A DNA stretch of 64,000 nucleotides from Candidatus Obscuribacterales bacterium. Lineage in GTDB: Bacteria; Cyanobacteriota; Vampirovibrionia; Obscuribacterales; Obscuribacteraceae. Positions 8,910-18,019 of the stretch are shown in pieces. The DNA lies in assembly GCA_031292355.1 (NCBI GenBank), contig JARLHI010000048.1:496001-560000 (forward strand), given 5' to 3'. Each line of letters begins with the position of its first letter. The stretch's first letter is position 1. Position numbers and translations under genes: made by a program. Below the pieces are notes generated by a model. The model had not been told where the DNA came from. It saw only the letters and a program-made list of their open reading frames with translations, and did not search any database.

Positions 8910-10286
8910 ATGCCGAAAATCTCTACCAAAATCAGTACAGCAATCGCGGTGGTGATTGGTCTGATTGGCATTGGTGGCATTGCAAACAGCGCCAAGAATA
9001 TTAAATTGGATCGGCTGAACTCACTAGTGAAACTCGAAACTGACACTTGCCAACAAGTTGGCGGCATTTTATTCAATGAAGATGCAATGTTTCATCTTGC
9101 GCAATTCGAATATCAGTTATTTCTGGCCGAATTTTATTCTCACAACGACGATTATCAAAAAGGTCAAGATTGCTTTGCCAAAGCTGCTTTTCATGCAAAA
9201 GCGAGCCTCGGCTCTTCATCATTTCCGACCTTTATCGCTTACCATCGCAAAGGAGAAATCGAAGAAAAGCATCTACAATTTGACGAAGCGCACGAGGATT
9301 ACAAAGCCGCTCTCGCGGCTGTGCCAAAGGATGAAGAATACGACGACCTCAGATGCTTAGGAGAGTTCTCCGTGATTTGTACTGCCGTCGACAAAGGAAA
9401 AAAAGAAAATATACCATTCTACCGACAGCATTTAGCCCTTGTTGAAAAGCTAGCCGCGAAAACTGGCAATGTCGGACAATTTGTATACGCGCTGTGGATT
9501 TTAGGAAAGGCACTAGATGACGATCAAAAATACGTAGAGTCCGAGCCACTTTGGAATAAAATGATCAACCAAACTCGCCTTGCAAATTATCCACGGCACA
9601 GTTTTGAACTGTACCTTGTGGAATTCGCCAACCACGAAATGTTAGCAGGGCACTATGTCCAGTCCGAAACTGCAATAGTAGAAACGCTCAAAATCGCATC
9701 GAAGGTCGGCGACGCGGAAATAGCGGCTGGCGCTCTAGAGCTAAAAGGCGATTTGTATCTTCGACAAAACGATTCGGTGAAGGCTGAAGATGCATTGACA
9801 GCGTGTCTAATACCAGCAAAGAACTTAAAGAATAAGTGGTTACTTGGCTTGGCTTATATCGATTTGAGTGAAGTTGCACGACGAAAAGGCAATCTCGCGC
9901 AGCGGAAAGAGTATCTTGAAAATGCCATGCAATTGACAGTAGATCCAAAACAAAAAACACAATACCTAGCTACTCTTGCATTCATTAGTGCACAAGATAA
10001 AACGGCATCGCCAACCAACGCATATTGCAAACAGTGGCAACAGTTGGTAAAAAAGGGCAAACAAGAAGACACTTACATAACTGAGCTGGATTTGAAAACT
10101 CTCCTCGCCCTATATCCTAGTCTTGACAAAAAAGGAGCGCTTGCCGAAAACGTCAATTTCAACTTCAAGCAAACCGAAGCGCAGGACAACTATTTTCGTC
10201 AGCCTGGCTATTTTTTGAGCCCACAGCAAACCGATAGGCTAATAAATTGTATAAGCTCCAGTGCTAGTGCTAATTCAAAAAAGTAA
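8910..10286 (+). CDS. membrane-anchored TPR protein, second paralogue
   Basis: A 458-residue paralogue of the protein at 7519-8868. I start at the ATG at 8910 because MPKISTKISTAIAV aligns with the start of both paralogues and AAGGTG lies 9 bases upstream; a GTG at 8898 is the alternative. The single membrane helix covers about residues 8-28. TPR-like repeats follow, with the shared phrases AQFEYQL, RKGEIE and ARRKGNLAQRKEYL. The C-terminal block PGYFLSPQQTDRL matches the paralogues. The stop overlaps a possible start of the third gene (TAATG), so translation may be coupled. Confidence 0.75.
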   Translation: MPKISTKISTAIAVVIGLIGIGGIANSAKNIKLDRLNSLVKLETDTCQQVGGILFNEDAMFHLAQFEYQLFLAEFYSHNDDYQKGQDCFAKAAFHAKASLGSSSFPTFIAYHRKGEIEEKHLQFDEAHEDYKAALAAVPKDEEYDDLRCLGEFSVICTAVDKGKKENIPFYRQHLALVEKLAAKTGNVGQFVYALWILGKALDDDQKYVESEPLWNKMINQTRLANYPRHSFELYLVEFANHEMLAGHYVQSETAIVETLKIASKVGDAEIAAGALELKGDLYLRQNDSVKAEDALTACLIPAKNLKNKWLLGLAYIDLSEVARRKGNLAQRKEYLENAMQLTVDPKQKTQYLATLAFISAQDKTASPTNAYCKQWQQLVKKGKQEDTYITELDLKTLLALYPSLDKKGALAENVNFNFKQTEAQDNYFRQPGYFLSPQQTDRLINCISSSASANSKK

Positions 10287-10294
10287 TGCTTTGT

Positions 10295-11644
10295 ATGGTC
10301 AAAATTACACGCAAGACTGGTATCGCAATCGCTGTGATTGGTTTACTTTGTGTTGGCGGCATCGCTAATAGCATCAAAAAGATCAAATTTGAAAATCTAA
10401 AATCTGTGTTGGATGTCGGCGTCACTCCCATGCAGGAGTTCGGCGGAATAATGCTCAATACAAATGCATTGTTGCAAGCTGCACAATTCGAATATCAATT
10501 TCTGCTGGGCGACTTTTACTCACATAGACATCGTTATGAAAAAGCGCTAGCCTGCTATGACAAAGCTATTCTGTGCGCTAAGGAAAGCTTTGGAGCACAA
10601 TCATTTTTTACGTCTTTTGCTTACCGTTACAGGGGACAACTGCAAAAAGAAAATTCAAAATACAGGGAAGCACACGATGACTTTAAAGCCTCCCTTGAAG
10701 CATTACCAAACCGAGCAGAATACGACATCCCCAAATGTAAAACAGAATTTGCATTGATCTCTACCGGCGATGCCCGAACAGCAAAAAAGAACATCCCTTT
10801 TTATCGAGAGCATCTAGCACTGACAGAAAAACTAGCGAACACAGTTCTTGATCGCGGTCAACTTATCTACTCTTTGTGGATTCTAGGAAGAGCACTAGAT
10901 GATGGTCAACAATACGCAGAATCTGAACCGATCTGGAATAAAATGATTTCAGAAGCTCGAGCAGCAAATTATCCAAGCGTCCAGTTTGAACCCTGGCTTC
11001 TCGAGTTTGCCAACCATGAAATGGCTGCTGAACATTATCCTGAAACTGAAAGAGCTCTCTGGGAGGCGCTCAGAATTGCCGCGCAGGCTACTGATGATCG
11101 AACGGCTGCTGACATATTAGAAGCAAAAGCTGATTTGCGACTACGTCAAAATGAACTAGAAAAAGCAGAAAATAATCTGCAAACAGCTCTTACCCTCAGG
11201 AAAAAGTTTAATGACGACCTGAAGCTTAGCATCACATATGGCGGACTGAGCGAAGTTGCACGCCGCCGTGGCGACTTAACGAAACGGGAAGAATATTTGA
11301 AAGTAAAACTAGCTCTCACTGAAGCACCAGAAGAGAAAACCAGAACGTTAAAGTCATTAGCACTTATAGCGGCGCAAAATAATAGACCGTCGCAGGCTAA
11401 AGAGTATGTCGACCAATGGAAGCAACTCGCTAAAACAAACCAAACAGATGACACATTTGTATTCGAAAAGGATTTGAAAAAACTACTTGCCCTTTACCCG
11501 CAATTGAATAGCGACGGCGACTTCAGCAAGCTTCAATCGCAAAAGGTGGGTCCTCATCGCCACGGCTATTATCTCAGTACAGAGCAACTTAGCAGGCTGA
11601 TGAACGCGATAAGCGCAAGTAAACAGGTTGTGTCAAAAAAATGA
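10295..11644 (+). CDS. membrane-anchored TPR protein, third paralogue
   Basis: A 449-residue paralogue of the two preceding genes. The ATG at 10295 gives MVKITRKTG, which aligns with the other two. An ATG at 10286, overlapping the previous stop, would add three residues. It has one N-terminal membrane helix (about residues 9-27), then TPR-type helix pairs including RYEKALACYDKAI and ARRRGDLTKREEYL, and ends with HGYYLSTEQLSRLM. Its stop overlaps the next start as ATGA. The high similarity of all three in order, anchor and tail points to duplication in place. Confidence 0.75.
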   Translation: MVKITRKTGIAIAVIGLLCVGGIANSIKKIKFENLKSVLDVGVTPMQEFGGIMLNTNALLQAAQFEYQFLLGDFYSHRHRYEKALACYDKAILCAKESFGAQSFFTSFAYRYRGQLQKENSKYREAHDDFKASLEALPNRAEYDIPKCKTEFALISTGDARTAKKNIPFYREHLALTEKLANTVLDRGQLIYSLWILGRALDDGQQYAESEPIWNKMISEARAANYPSVQFEPWLLEFANHEMAAEHYPETERALWEALRIAAQATDDRTAADILEAKADLRLRQNELEKAENNLQTALTLRKKFNDDLKLSITYGGLSEVARRRGDLTKREEYLKVKLALTEAPEEKTRTLKSLALIAAQNNRPSQAKEYVDQWKQLAKTNQTDDTFVFEKDLKKLLALYPQLNSDGDFSKLQSQKVGPHRHGYYLSTEQLSRLMNAISASKQVVSKK

Positions 11645-11970
11645 TGCCTGAAAAATACTGGTCAGATTTTTTTGGATTGACAATCGACAAATTCAGAGAA
11701 CCAGGTTTGAAAGTGGTGGCTCACAAAGAACTTGCAGGATACAACGGTGCCTACATTTTTAAACTAGCGAAGTCGGTGATCATTTCTGTTCCAAGTGACG
11801 TTGAAAAGGCTGTAGCGACAACAGCAAAGGCATGTGAATGTAGCGAGACCGTTTTAACCCAAGCATTCGTCGAACAGATTTTCGAAAACATAGAGCGAAC
11901 TATTGGACCTTGTTACCAGGGAGTTTGCCTCTCAGGCGACTGCCTGATCTTTCACTGGCCTTTTCCCTAG
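11641..11970 (+). CDS. short protein resembling the N-terminal domain of some GNAT proteins
   Basis: A 109-residue protein that overlaps the third TPR gene by ATGA. The phrases FFGLTIDKFREPGLKVV, YNGAYIFK and ERTIGPCYQG resemble the N-terminal region found before the acetyltransferase domain in certain GNAT-family proteins. Here the protein stops soon after GPCYQG, where the acetyltransferase domain would begin. The remainder is not obvious in other frames of the 36 bases before the next gene. It is therefore either a stand-alone version of this domain or the remnant of a truncated gene. The family link is from memory of typical sequences and should be treated as tentative. Confidence 0.55.
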   Translation: MMPEKYWSDFFGLTIDKFREPGLKVVAHKELAGYNGAYIFKLAKSVIISVPSDVEKAVATTAKACECSETVLTQAFVEQIFENIERTIGPCYQGVCLSGDCLIFHWPFP

Positions 11971-12036
11971 ATACTCGACGTGCATATTTCGCTACGCTCA
12001 TAAGAGATGAACGAATACGCAACTGAGGTTGAAGAA

Positions 12037-14661
12037 ATGGCTAAGCAAATGACGAAAGTAGAGCCCCTGACCAAACAGAAAAGAGGAATGGCGAGCCGCG
12101 CAGCATGCTCTTTTGTCACTCTCTCAATGCTTTCTGTCAGCTTAAACACAATGACAGAAGCTCCAGTCTTCGCTGCAAGAAGAATCGCCTCAGCGACTGG
12201 CATTAGCCAAAATCAACCCGCAACTCAGCAGCCTCAAGGTTCTGGCACGTTGATGGCGATGCTGCCATCTGGAAAGCAAATAGGACAATGCCCCCTGACG
12301 CACACGGAAGTGACAGCTGACGTATCTGGTTACATCTCACACGTCAAAGTCAAACAGGTTTTTGCAAATACCAACAAAGAAGCCATTGAAGCGATTTACA
12401 CATTCCCTCTGTCGAACACCGGCGCGGTGGACGAAATGGTGATGCAGATAGGTAGCCGCCGCATTCAAGGTTCCATCAAAAAACGAGCTGAAGCACGCGA
12501 GATTTATAACAACGCCAAAGCACATGGTCACACCGCATCGCTGCTAGACCAGGAAAGAACCAATATATTCACACAATCTGTAGCAAATATTCCAGCAGGA
12601 GCTAAGGTTGAAGTCACGCTTCAATATGTAGAAACACTACCTTTTGAAGATGGTAAATTCTCATTTGTTTTTCCAACAGTAGTTGGGCCACGTTTTATCC
12701 CGGGAACTGTCACAGACCACACCGGAACTGGGCGCATCGACAATACAGCTCAAGTTCCCGATGCCTCGCTAATAACACCTCCTGTGGCTGCTGAAGGAAG
12801 CAGGTCAGGTCATGACATATCGATCAAGGTTTCAATCAACGGCGGTGTACCAATTAGCAACATCAATTCGAAATTACACGAAATAAAAGTCGATAAAAAT
12901 GGTCAGGACAAAGCAGTCATTTCGTTAATTGATAAAAACACGATCGCTAATAAAGATTTCGTCTTGAACTGGGATGTAGCTGGCGCATCTTTAAAAAGCG
13001 GCTATCTCACACACCGCGATAAATCAGATCGTTCAGGATACTTCACTTTGATGGTCATGCCACCAAAACGTCCGACTGTCGCAGAGATTGCACCTAGAGA
13101 ACTGATTTTCTTAATCGACTGTTCTGGCTCTCAAAGTGGCTTGCCATTGCAAAAAGCGAAAGAGACTCTTTCATACATCATCGAGCATATGAATCAGCAC
13201 GATACGTTCCAAATAATTGCTTTCAACAATGGCAATACTAATCTTTTTGAAAAGCCTCAAGCTGTCAGCAAAGAGATGAAAGACAGAGCTCAAACGTTTA
13301 TTAATGGGCTGGAAGCTCGTGGTGGCACATATTGTGCACCGGCTGTAGAAGCAGCCTGCGCCATTCCAGCAGATGAACACCGTTTGCGTATCGTCACCTT
13401 CATGACAGATGGATTTGTCGGCAACGATATGGAAATCGTCGGCATGATTCGCAAATTGCGGGGAACGTCCAGATGGTTCACCTTCGGCACGGGCAATTCG
13501 GTCAACCGTGCATTAATCGATGGTATGGCCCTTGAAGGCGGCGGAGAACCTGATTATGTCTTACTCAACAGCTCCGGAGCCGAAGTCGGCAAAAAATTCT
13601 ATCAGCATATTTCCAGCCCCATTTTGACCGATGTCAAAGTTGACTTTGGCAGCTTGAAAGTCAAAGACGTATCGCCTAGAGAAGTATTTGACGTCTGGGC
13701 TCAGCGCCCGCTTTATTTCAAAGGACGTTATGAAGAAGCCGGTTCTTCGACAGTAACGCTCACTGGTTATGCCGCCGGCAAGCCCTACAAGCAAACTTTG
13801 AATGTCGCCCTGCCCGAAACAAACGAGAAAAATTCTGCGCTTGGCTCAATTTGGGCTCGTGCGCAAGTAGACAAGTTAATGCGTGAGGATCTTATCGGTG
13901 CGCAAAGAGGCGCAATGAAGAAAGAGCTACAAGACGAAGTCACAGACATAGCTTTGAAGCACCACATAATGACGCAATTTACGTCATTTGTGGCTGTAGA
14001 TGAGTCGTCGAAAGTGACTCCCGGAAACAAAACGATTGTAGTACCGACTGATATGGCCGATGGTGTTTCCAGGCTTGAAACTGTAGCGGGAAATGCGGTC
14101 GGCAGCAAAGGCTTAGTAATGCCGATGCAATCCCGGTCTGTACAATCCTACGGTGCCTATGGTGGCGGCGGCGCACCTGCAGCTGCACCAATGGCAAGAA
14201 TGAATGCGCCACGCGGAATGCGCTTTGATTACGCAGCTAATGGCGTTCTGAAACAGGCTCTGGCGGACAAACTAGAACCAGCCGCCGTCGCCCAATCTAC
14301 ACCAGCCGTGCTTGATAGTCGACGAGCAGAAAGTGCACAGCTTGAAAAGTCCAAGGTAGACGCGAAAGAAATCAACCTACCCAAAGATCAATCTTCGTCA
14401 AAATTCGACCTGCCGCTGCAAAATTTGTTGAAGATTCGATCCAACAACAATCAGCTTTCCAGAAAAATTCTGGTTTCCATCAAATTCAGAGGTGATGAAA
14501 CAGCTCTCTTGAAAGCGCTCAAGATGCTTGGTTTCACCAAAGAAGGAGCCACTAAACAAAATCAATTTATGCTGGGTAAGATATCAGGCGACCAACTTGC
14601 CAAAATTGCCCAATTAACTGAAGTTGTGGAAATCAGTCTCTGCGAGCACGTGCAAAACTGA
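12037..14661 (+). CDS. VIT and von Willebrand factor A domain protein
   Basis: A protein of about 874 residues with the architecture of inter-alpha-trypsin-inhibitor heavy-chain-like bacterial proteins. A hydrophobic, signal-like N-terminus (about residues 20-50) is followed by a VIT domain (about 75-200, with ANTNKEAIEAIYTFPL and ANIPAG). Next comes a VWA domain whose MIDAS metal site DCSGS begins at Asp361. The later region contains HHIMTQFTSFVAVDE, typical of this family, and a C-terminal extension of about 200 residues. I prefer the ATG at 12037, which has GAGGT upstream; the ATG at 12007 lacks a spaced ribosome site. It follows the TPR operon and may share its envelope role. Confidence 0.85.
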   Translation: MAKQMTKVEPLTKQKRGMASRAACSFVTLSMLSVSLNTMTEAPVFAARRIASATGISQNQPATQQPQGSGTLMAMLPSGKQIGQCPLTHTEVTADVSGYISHVKVKQVFANTNKEAIEAIYTFPLSNTGAVDEMVMQIGSRRIQGSIKKRAEAREIYNNAKAHGHTASLLDQERTNIFTQSVANIPAGAKVEVTLQYVETLPFEDGKFSFVFPTVVGPRFIPGTVTDHTGTGRIDNTAQVPDASLITPPVAAEGSRSGHDISIKVSINGGVPISNINSKLHEIKVDKNGQDKAVISLIDKNTIANKDFVLNWDVAGASLKSGYLTHRDKSDRSGYFTLMVMPPKRPTVAEIAPRELIFLIDCSGSQSGLPLQKAKETLSYIIEHMNQHDTFQIIAFNNGNTNLFEKPQAVSKEMKDRAQTFINGLEARGGTYCAPAVEAACAIPADEHRLRIVTFMTDGFVGNDMEIVGMIRKLRGTSRWFTFGTGNSVNRALIDGMALEGGGEPDYVLLNSSGAEVGKKFYQHISSPILTDVKVDFGSLKVKDVSPREVFDVWAQRPLYFKGRYEEAGSSTVTLTGYAAGKPYKQTLNVALPETNEKNSALGSIWARAQVDKLMREDLIGAQRGAMKKELQDEVTDIALKHHIMTQFTSFVAVDESSKVTPGNKTIVVPTDMADGVSRLETVAGNAVGSKGLVMPMQSRSVQSYGAYGGGGAPAAAPMARMNAPRGMRFDYAANGVLKQALADKLEPAAVAQSTPAVLDSRRAESAQLEKSKVDAKEINLPKDQSSSKFDLPLQNLLKIRSNNNQLSRKILVSIKFRGDETALLKALKMLGFTKEGATKQNQFMLGKISGDQLAKIAQLTEVVEISLCEHVQN

Positions 14662-14686
14662 ATACTCGCTTAAAGGCTTGTACAAA

Positions 14687-14728
14687 AAAGAAGGGCAGAA
14701 GCTTTCACCTTTGCCCTTTCTTCTTTGT
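14687..14728. terminator. bidirectional terminator between VWA gene and rubrerythrin
   Basis: A hairpin formed by AAGAAGGGCA and TGCCCTTTCTT with a 13-base loop, A-rich on the left and T-rich on the right, lies between two convergent genes. It can serve both transcripts. Confidence 0.7.
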
Positions 14729-14746
14729 TTGTTGCGTCAATGAAAC

Positions 14747-15307
14747 TTAGACTTTGGCTGCGCTTAGTTTATCGAGAGCCGCCTGATAGCGAGCGGCGTG
14801 AAATGCTTCGACCCGTTTCAAAGCGCCAAATCTCTTAGCCGCCTTCTCAAAAATACCTGCATGCTCCAACGACTCTTTCGCCTGTTCTTGAAATTCAGCC
14901 ACAGCAGCCGAATTTCCTTCTTCAATGGCTTCGCGCTCGAAATTTGGATACATCGTGACGCTTTCGTACATCTCGCCTTCAGCAGCCAGAGCCAATACTT
15001 TCGCTGTGGTCATTTCATTGGATGGATAAATCAATTCAAGGTGAGCAAATGCGTGAGCGGTTTCGTGATGCGCAGTTTCTTCAAAGAGTTTTGCCACTTC
15101 TTCATCACCATTCTTGCGCGCGATTTTCGCAAAATAAAGATATTTGCGATTGGCCATTGATTCGCCACCAAACGCCGCCATCAAATTGGCGGCGGTTCTA
15201 GTATCAGTTGGAGCAGCTCCAGTTTTGGCGACTGCATCATTACTGGTGAGATCGGTAAGAAGTGCTTCTGAATCTGTTAACGGGGTGGTTTTTTGATTTT
15301 CTGACAT
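14747..15307 (-). CDS. rubrerythrin-like diiron protein lacking a rubredoxin domain
   Basis: A 186-residue ferritin-like protein of the rubrerythrin family, which detoxifies hydrogen peroxide at a diiron centre. The iron ligands are visible as the E..H-type motifs: AAFGGESMANRKYLYFA, EETAHHETAHA, EGEMYESVTMYP and KESLEHAGIF. It ends after the four-helix bundle; the usual C-terminal rubredoxin domain (two CxxC) is absent, so electrons must come from a separate donor. A good AGGAG site precedes the ATG. The Fur-family regulator lies just upstream on the same strand, so peroxide- or iron-dependent control is likely. Confidence 0.85.
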   Translation of the reverse strand: MSENQKTTPLTDSEALLTDLTSNDAVAKTGAAPTDTRTAANLMAAFGGESMANRKYLYFAKIARKNGDEEVAKLFEETAHHETAHAFAHLELIYPSNEMTTAKVLALAAEGEMYESVTMYPNFEREAIEEGNSAAVAEFQEQAKESLEHAGIFEKAAKRFGALKRVEAFHAARYQAALDKLSAAKV

Positions 15308-15367
15308 GATTTAATCTCCTGAGAATTAATCTATAAATAGAGCTTGTCTAAACGCTGAACAAAAAAA

Positions 15368-15796
15368 CTAACTTCCGGCTACTTCGCCAAAGAACAACAC
15401 TTTGAAGCCATGAACCTTGAACTGATCGCCCAACAACTTGCCGATCTCCTCGACTTTGTCAGCCGGAATGTCGACAATCTGTCCCGTTTTGACATCAACA
15501 AAATGATGATGGTCAGTGACGTTTGCGTCATATCGAACTCGACCAGGCTCAGTCAAAACCTCGCGGATGACGCCGGCGTCCTTTAAAGTGTTCAAAGTGT
15601 TGTAGACGGTCGCTCGTGACAGAGCCACAGGCAAGGCGTCAGCAACAGCCATAAGGACATCTTCGGCAGTCGGGTGGGACTCGGTATGCAACATGTACTG
15701 AGCAATCACAACACGCTGAGGAGTAGGCTTGACGCCATGCGACAGCAAGATTTGTTCGGCGTTGTATGCGTGGTTACTAGTATCAAGGTTGTTCAT
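15368..15796 (-). CDS. Fur-family regulator (PerR/Irr-like)
   Basis: A 142-residue Fur-superfamily repressor. The winged helix covers residues about 10-90 (KPTPQRVVIAQYML, SRATVYNTLNTL). The metal-sensing stretch DHHHFVD lies at 95-101. At the place where Fur and most PerR proteins carry the first structural-zinc CxxC, this protein reads DVKTG, and no CxxC occurs elsewhere, so it resembles the zinc-site-less Irr/PerR types. There is no clear ribosome site before the ATG, and a candidate operator starts 4 bases upstream, so the message may be leaderless and autoregulated. The downstream gene is rubrerythrin, a typical target. Confidence 0.85.
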   Translation of the reverse strand: MNNLDTSNHAYNAEQILLSHGVKPTPQRVVIAQYMLHTESHPTAEDVLMAVADALPVALSRATVYNTLNTLKDAGVIREVLTEPGRVRYDANVTDHHHFVDVKTGQIVDIPADKVEEIGKLLGDQFKVHGFKVLFFGEVAGS

Positions 15797-15799
15797 ACA

Positions 15800-15816
15800 T
15801 TTAGAATACGTCTAAA
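15800..15816. promoter_or_regulatory. candidate Fur-family operator
   Basis: A perfect inverted repeat TTTAGA-ATACG-TCTAAA lies directly upstream of the Fur-family start codon. The spacing and A/T-rich arms fit PerR/Fur-box architecture (two half sites around a short spacer). It would allow the regulator to repress its own gene. Assignment rests on sequence symmetry and position only. Confidence 0.6.
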
Positions 15817-15971
15817 ATCAGAAGTCGTCAACCCCCTTAATCGTGTTCATGAATTCACCTCTCTTCCGCTTCTTGTAGCGGTCTTAATGCAGTCATCATC
15901 GGAATAGGCGATGCAAGAATGAAGCAGGCTGAGGGAATAATATCAACATCATAAGCAATTTAGAGGATTAG

Positions 15972-17084
15972 ATGCCACTTGAGCCTGAATCTCTGAAGAA
16001 AACGCCTCCAGTATCAGATTCACTGGCGCCTCAGACTGAGAAGAGCGTCTCCGTAGACAAACTCATGAATCATGGTTCTGCTAGCTACGCAGTGTCTATT
16101 TTGGCTGCTGCTGAAACGGTTATCAACGAGCAAAACGCAGTCCAGCCTCCGCCGATTTGTATACAGCAGGGCCCCAACCAATTTCCATCCGCCGGATACT
16201 GTGAGCAGGTGAAGACTGTATTGAACACCGGTATAGTGCCCAGCTATTTTCGGCTTTTGATTTTCAATGTTGTTTATTTTATGGTGGCATTCGAGGCCAC
16301 GCTCGATTATGCAAGACGCCTAATTCACGACTATCTAGGAACACCTGTTTCCATTGCGTATGTGCTGGCCACGGTTTTGATTCCTCTGATATGGCTCGAT
16401 GGTTTCAAAAGCGTCCGCACTTTCATCAACTCAACAAACGGTACGCTCCTACCACTTTCCGTCCAGAAATCACTTCGCGCAATGGCACTAGGGGTGCCAT
16501 TTATCGTTATGCTCGGCGCTGGTACCGACTACTATGCAACCAGCAGTACAGAATATCCAATCGCTAATGCAGATTATATAGTAGGTTTGAAAATTCCCAT
16601 TCCAAATGCACAGGAATACTCGAAGAAGTTGGAATTGGGATCAACACTCGCATTCTACAATCCAAGTACTTTGAAGCTTCTGCAACACCGAGCTGATCAA
16701 GCAGGGTTGTATCTACTGGCGCTTAAAATGGCTGACCAAAGGTTGTTTTTAACGCCCAACGATGATTACGCGAAAGTAGAAAAAGGACTTACTCTAATCT
16801 CCTCGTTGGCATTGGCTGACCAGGGTCGTCTATGGTTCGAGCAGGAACTAAAGAAGACCCCTGAAGACGGAGATTTGTGGAGTTTGAAATCGCTCCTGGA
16901 AAGTCAAACCGGACAGACGGAAGCCGCTCTCCTCGCAGCAAACGAACACGTCAAATTTCACAAAGACGAGGCATATGCTTATGATTTGCGCGCTGACATC
17001 TACGATAGGTTAGGTATGAACGAAGCCGCGAAAGCCGATCGTGTCAAAGCAAGTGACCTAAAGAAATCGATCACAAATAAATAA
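15972..17084 (+). CDS. membrane protein with C-terminal TPR region
   Basis: A 370-residue protein of unknown function. The first 90 residues are hydrophilic. Three hydrophobic segments follow at about 93-112, 128-146 and 170-185. The C-terminal 150 residues are TPR-like (ALKMADQRLFLTPNDDYAKVEKGL, AYAYDLRADIYDRLGMNEAAKAD). An AGAGGA site precedes the ATG. It is convergent with another TPR protein, separated by only 7 bases. The topology suggests an inner-membrane scaffold with a soluble TPR tail. Confidence 0.65.
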   Translation: MPLEPESLKKTPPVSDSLAPQTEKSVSVDKLMNHGSASYAVSILAAAETVINEQNAVQPPPICIQQGPNQFPSAGYCEQVKTVLNTGIVPSYFRLLIFNVVYFMVAFEATLDYARRLIHDYLGTPVSIAYVLATVLIPLIWLDGFKSVRTFINSTNGTLLPLSVQKSLRAMALGVPFIVMLGAGTDYYATSSTEYPIANADYIVGLKIPIPNAQEYSKKLELGSTLAFYNPSTLKLLQHRADQAGLYLLALKMADQRLFLTPNDDYAKVEKGLTLISSLALADQGRLWFEQELKKTPEDGDLWSLKSLLESQTGQTEAALLAANEHVKFHKDEAYAYDLRADIYDRLGMNEAAKADRVKASDLKKSITNK

Positions 17085-17091
17085 CGACAGT

Positions 17092-17733
17092 TTATTTTGC
17101 GATTTCGTCGAACAATTTAACAGCACGCGTATCTTCAGGATCAAGCTGCATAGCCTGACTGAGAGCCACTTTCGCTTCGACGGTCTGTCCATCTTTACTC
17201 AAAGCTTGCGCTAAATGGAAGTAAGCATTTTCGTAGTCATTTTGCTCAGCGATAGCTGTCTTGTATTCGACAATAGCGCCTTTAGCATCGCCAGTTGCAA
17301 GCATCGCATTGCCACAAACGACGTGATAAATAGGTTTCTTAGGATCTAAGGCGATAGCCGCTTTTGCTTCCTGCAATGCTTCACCGCTTGCACCTTTGTC
17401 CAAAAGAACAACACTCAAATTTGAATGCGAATAAGCTAATTTATCGTTTAACGATATTGATGTGCGAAGAGCAAGTTCGGCACCCTTTGCGTCGCCATTT
17501 TGACGTAATGCCCAGCCCAGATCATTTTGTGCCTCAGCATTCTTGGGATCAGCCTCTACTTTTTTGCGGCAGGCAGCCACTTCTGGTGAGCCTTGAGCAT
17601 TTGACTTCCAGTTGCCGGCACGTCCAGATTTTGAATCCTCTTTGTCCTTGGCCGAAACTTGCACGGCGCCGAGGACCAATAAGCACAAGCTGGTTGTCAC
17701 AACCTTTTGCACGGTCAAAGACTCTAATTTCAT
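17092..17733 (-). CDS. secreted TPR protein
   Basis: A 213-residue protein with an N-terminal signal peptide (about residues 1-28, ending VQVSA). It carries at least four TPR units: AQNDLGWALRQNGDAKGAE, AYSHSNLSVVLLDKGASGEA, IYHVVCGNAMLATGDAKGAI and AYFHLAQALSKDGQTVEAK. I place the start at the ATG at 17733, which has AGAGGT upstream; extending to 17784 would put the signal peptide in the middle. It follows a small membrane protein on the same strand, probably in one operon. Likely a periplasmic adaptor; partner unknown. Confidence 0.75.
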   Translation of the reverse strand: MKLESLTVQKVVTTSLCLLVLGAVQVSAKDKEDSKSGRAGNWKSNAQGSPEVAACRKKVEADPKNAEAQNDLGWALRQNGDAKGAELALRTSISLNDKLAYSHSNLSVVLLDKGASGEALQEAKAAIALDPKKPIYHVVCGNAMLATGDAKGAIVEYKTAIAEQNDYENAYFHLAQALSKDGQTVEAKVALSQAMQLDPEDTRAVKLFDEIAK

Positions 17734-17767
17734 CGATACCTCTGTGATTTGTGCGAGCCAAAAAAGT

Positions 17768-17971
17768 TTATTCTGGGAATCCACCGAATCCCCAAGAGAT
17801 CATAAGCAAACCGGTCATAAAAATCAGCAAAGCAAACAAAACACACTCGAAAATATTTTTAGCTACATCAAGAGATTGTTTCGCAAAGATCAAGCCACCG
17901 GCAACACAAACGATGCCCACGAAAACAAGCATGATTCGAATAAGAATATCGTTGACAGCTAACATGGACAT
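17768..17971 (-). CDS. small two-helix membrane protein
   Basis: A possible 67-residue protein made almost entirely of two hydrophobic helices (about residues 10-29 and 39-58) with the C-terminus GFGGFPE. It lies 34 bases upstream of the secreted TPR gene on the same strand. There is no strong ribosome site before the ATG at 17971 or the one at 17965. The composition is what one expects of a real small membrane protein, but with no family match the call is cautious. Confidence 0.5.
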   Translation of the reverse strand: MSMLAVNDILIRIMLVFVGIVCVAGGLIFAKQSLDVAKNIFECVLFALLIFMTGLLMISWGFGGFPE

Positions 17972-18019
17972 TTTGAAGCGCCCGAAAAATAGTGACTGCT
18001 CGCTATTCTAAGCTTTCGG

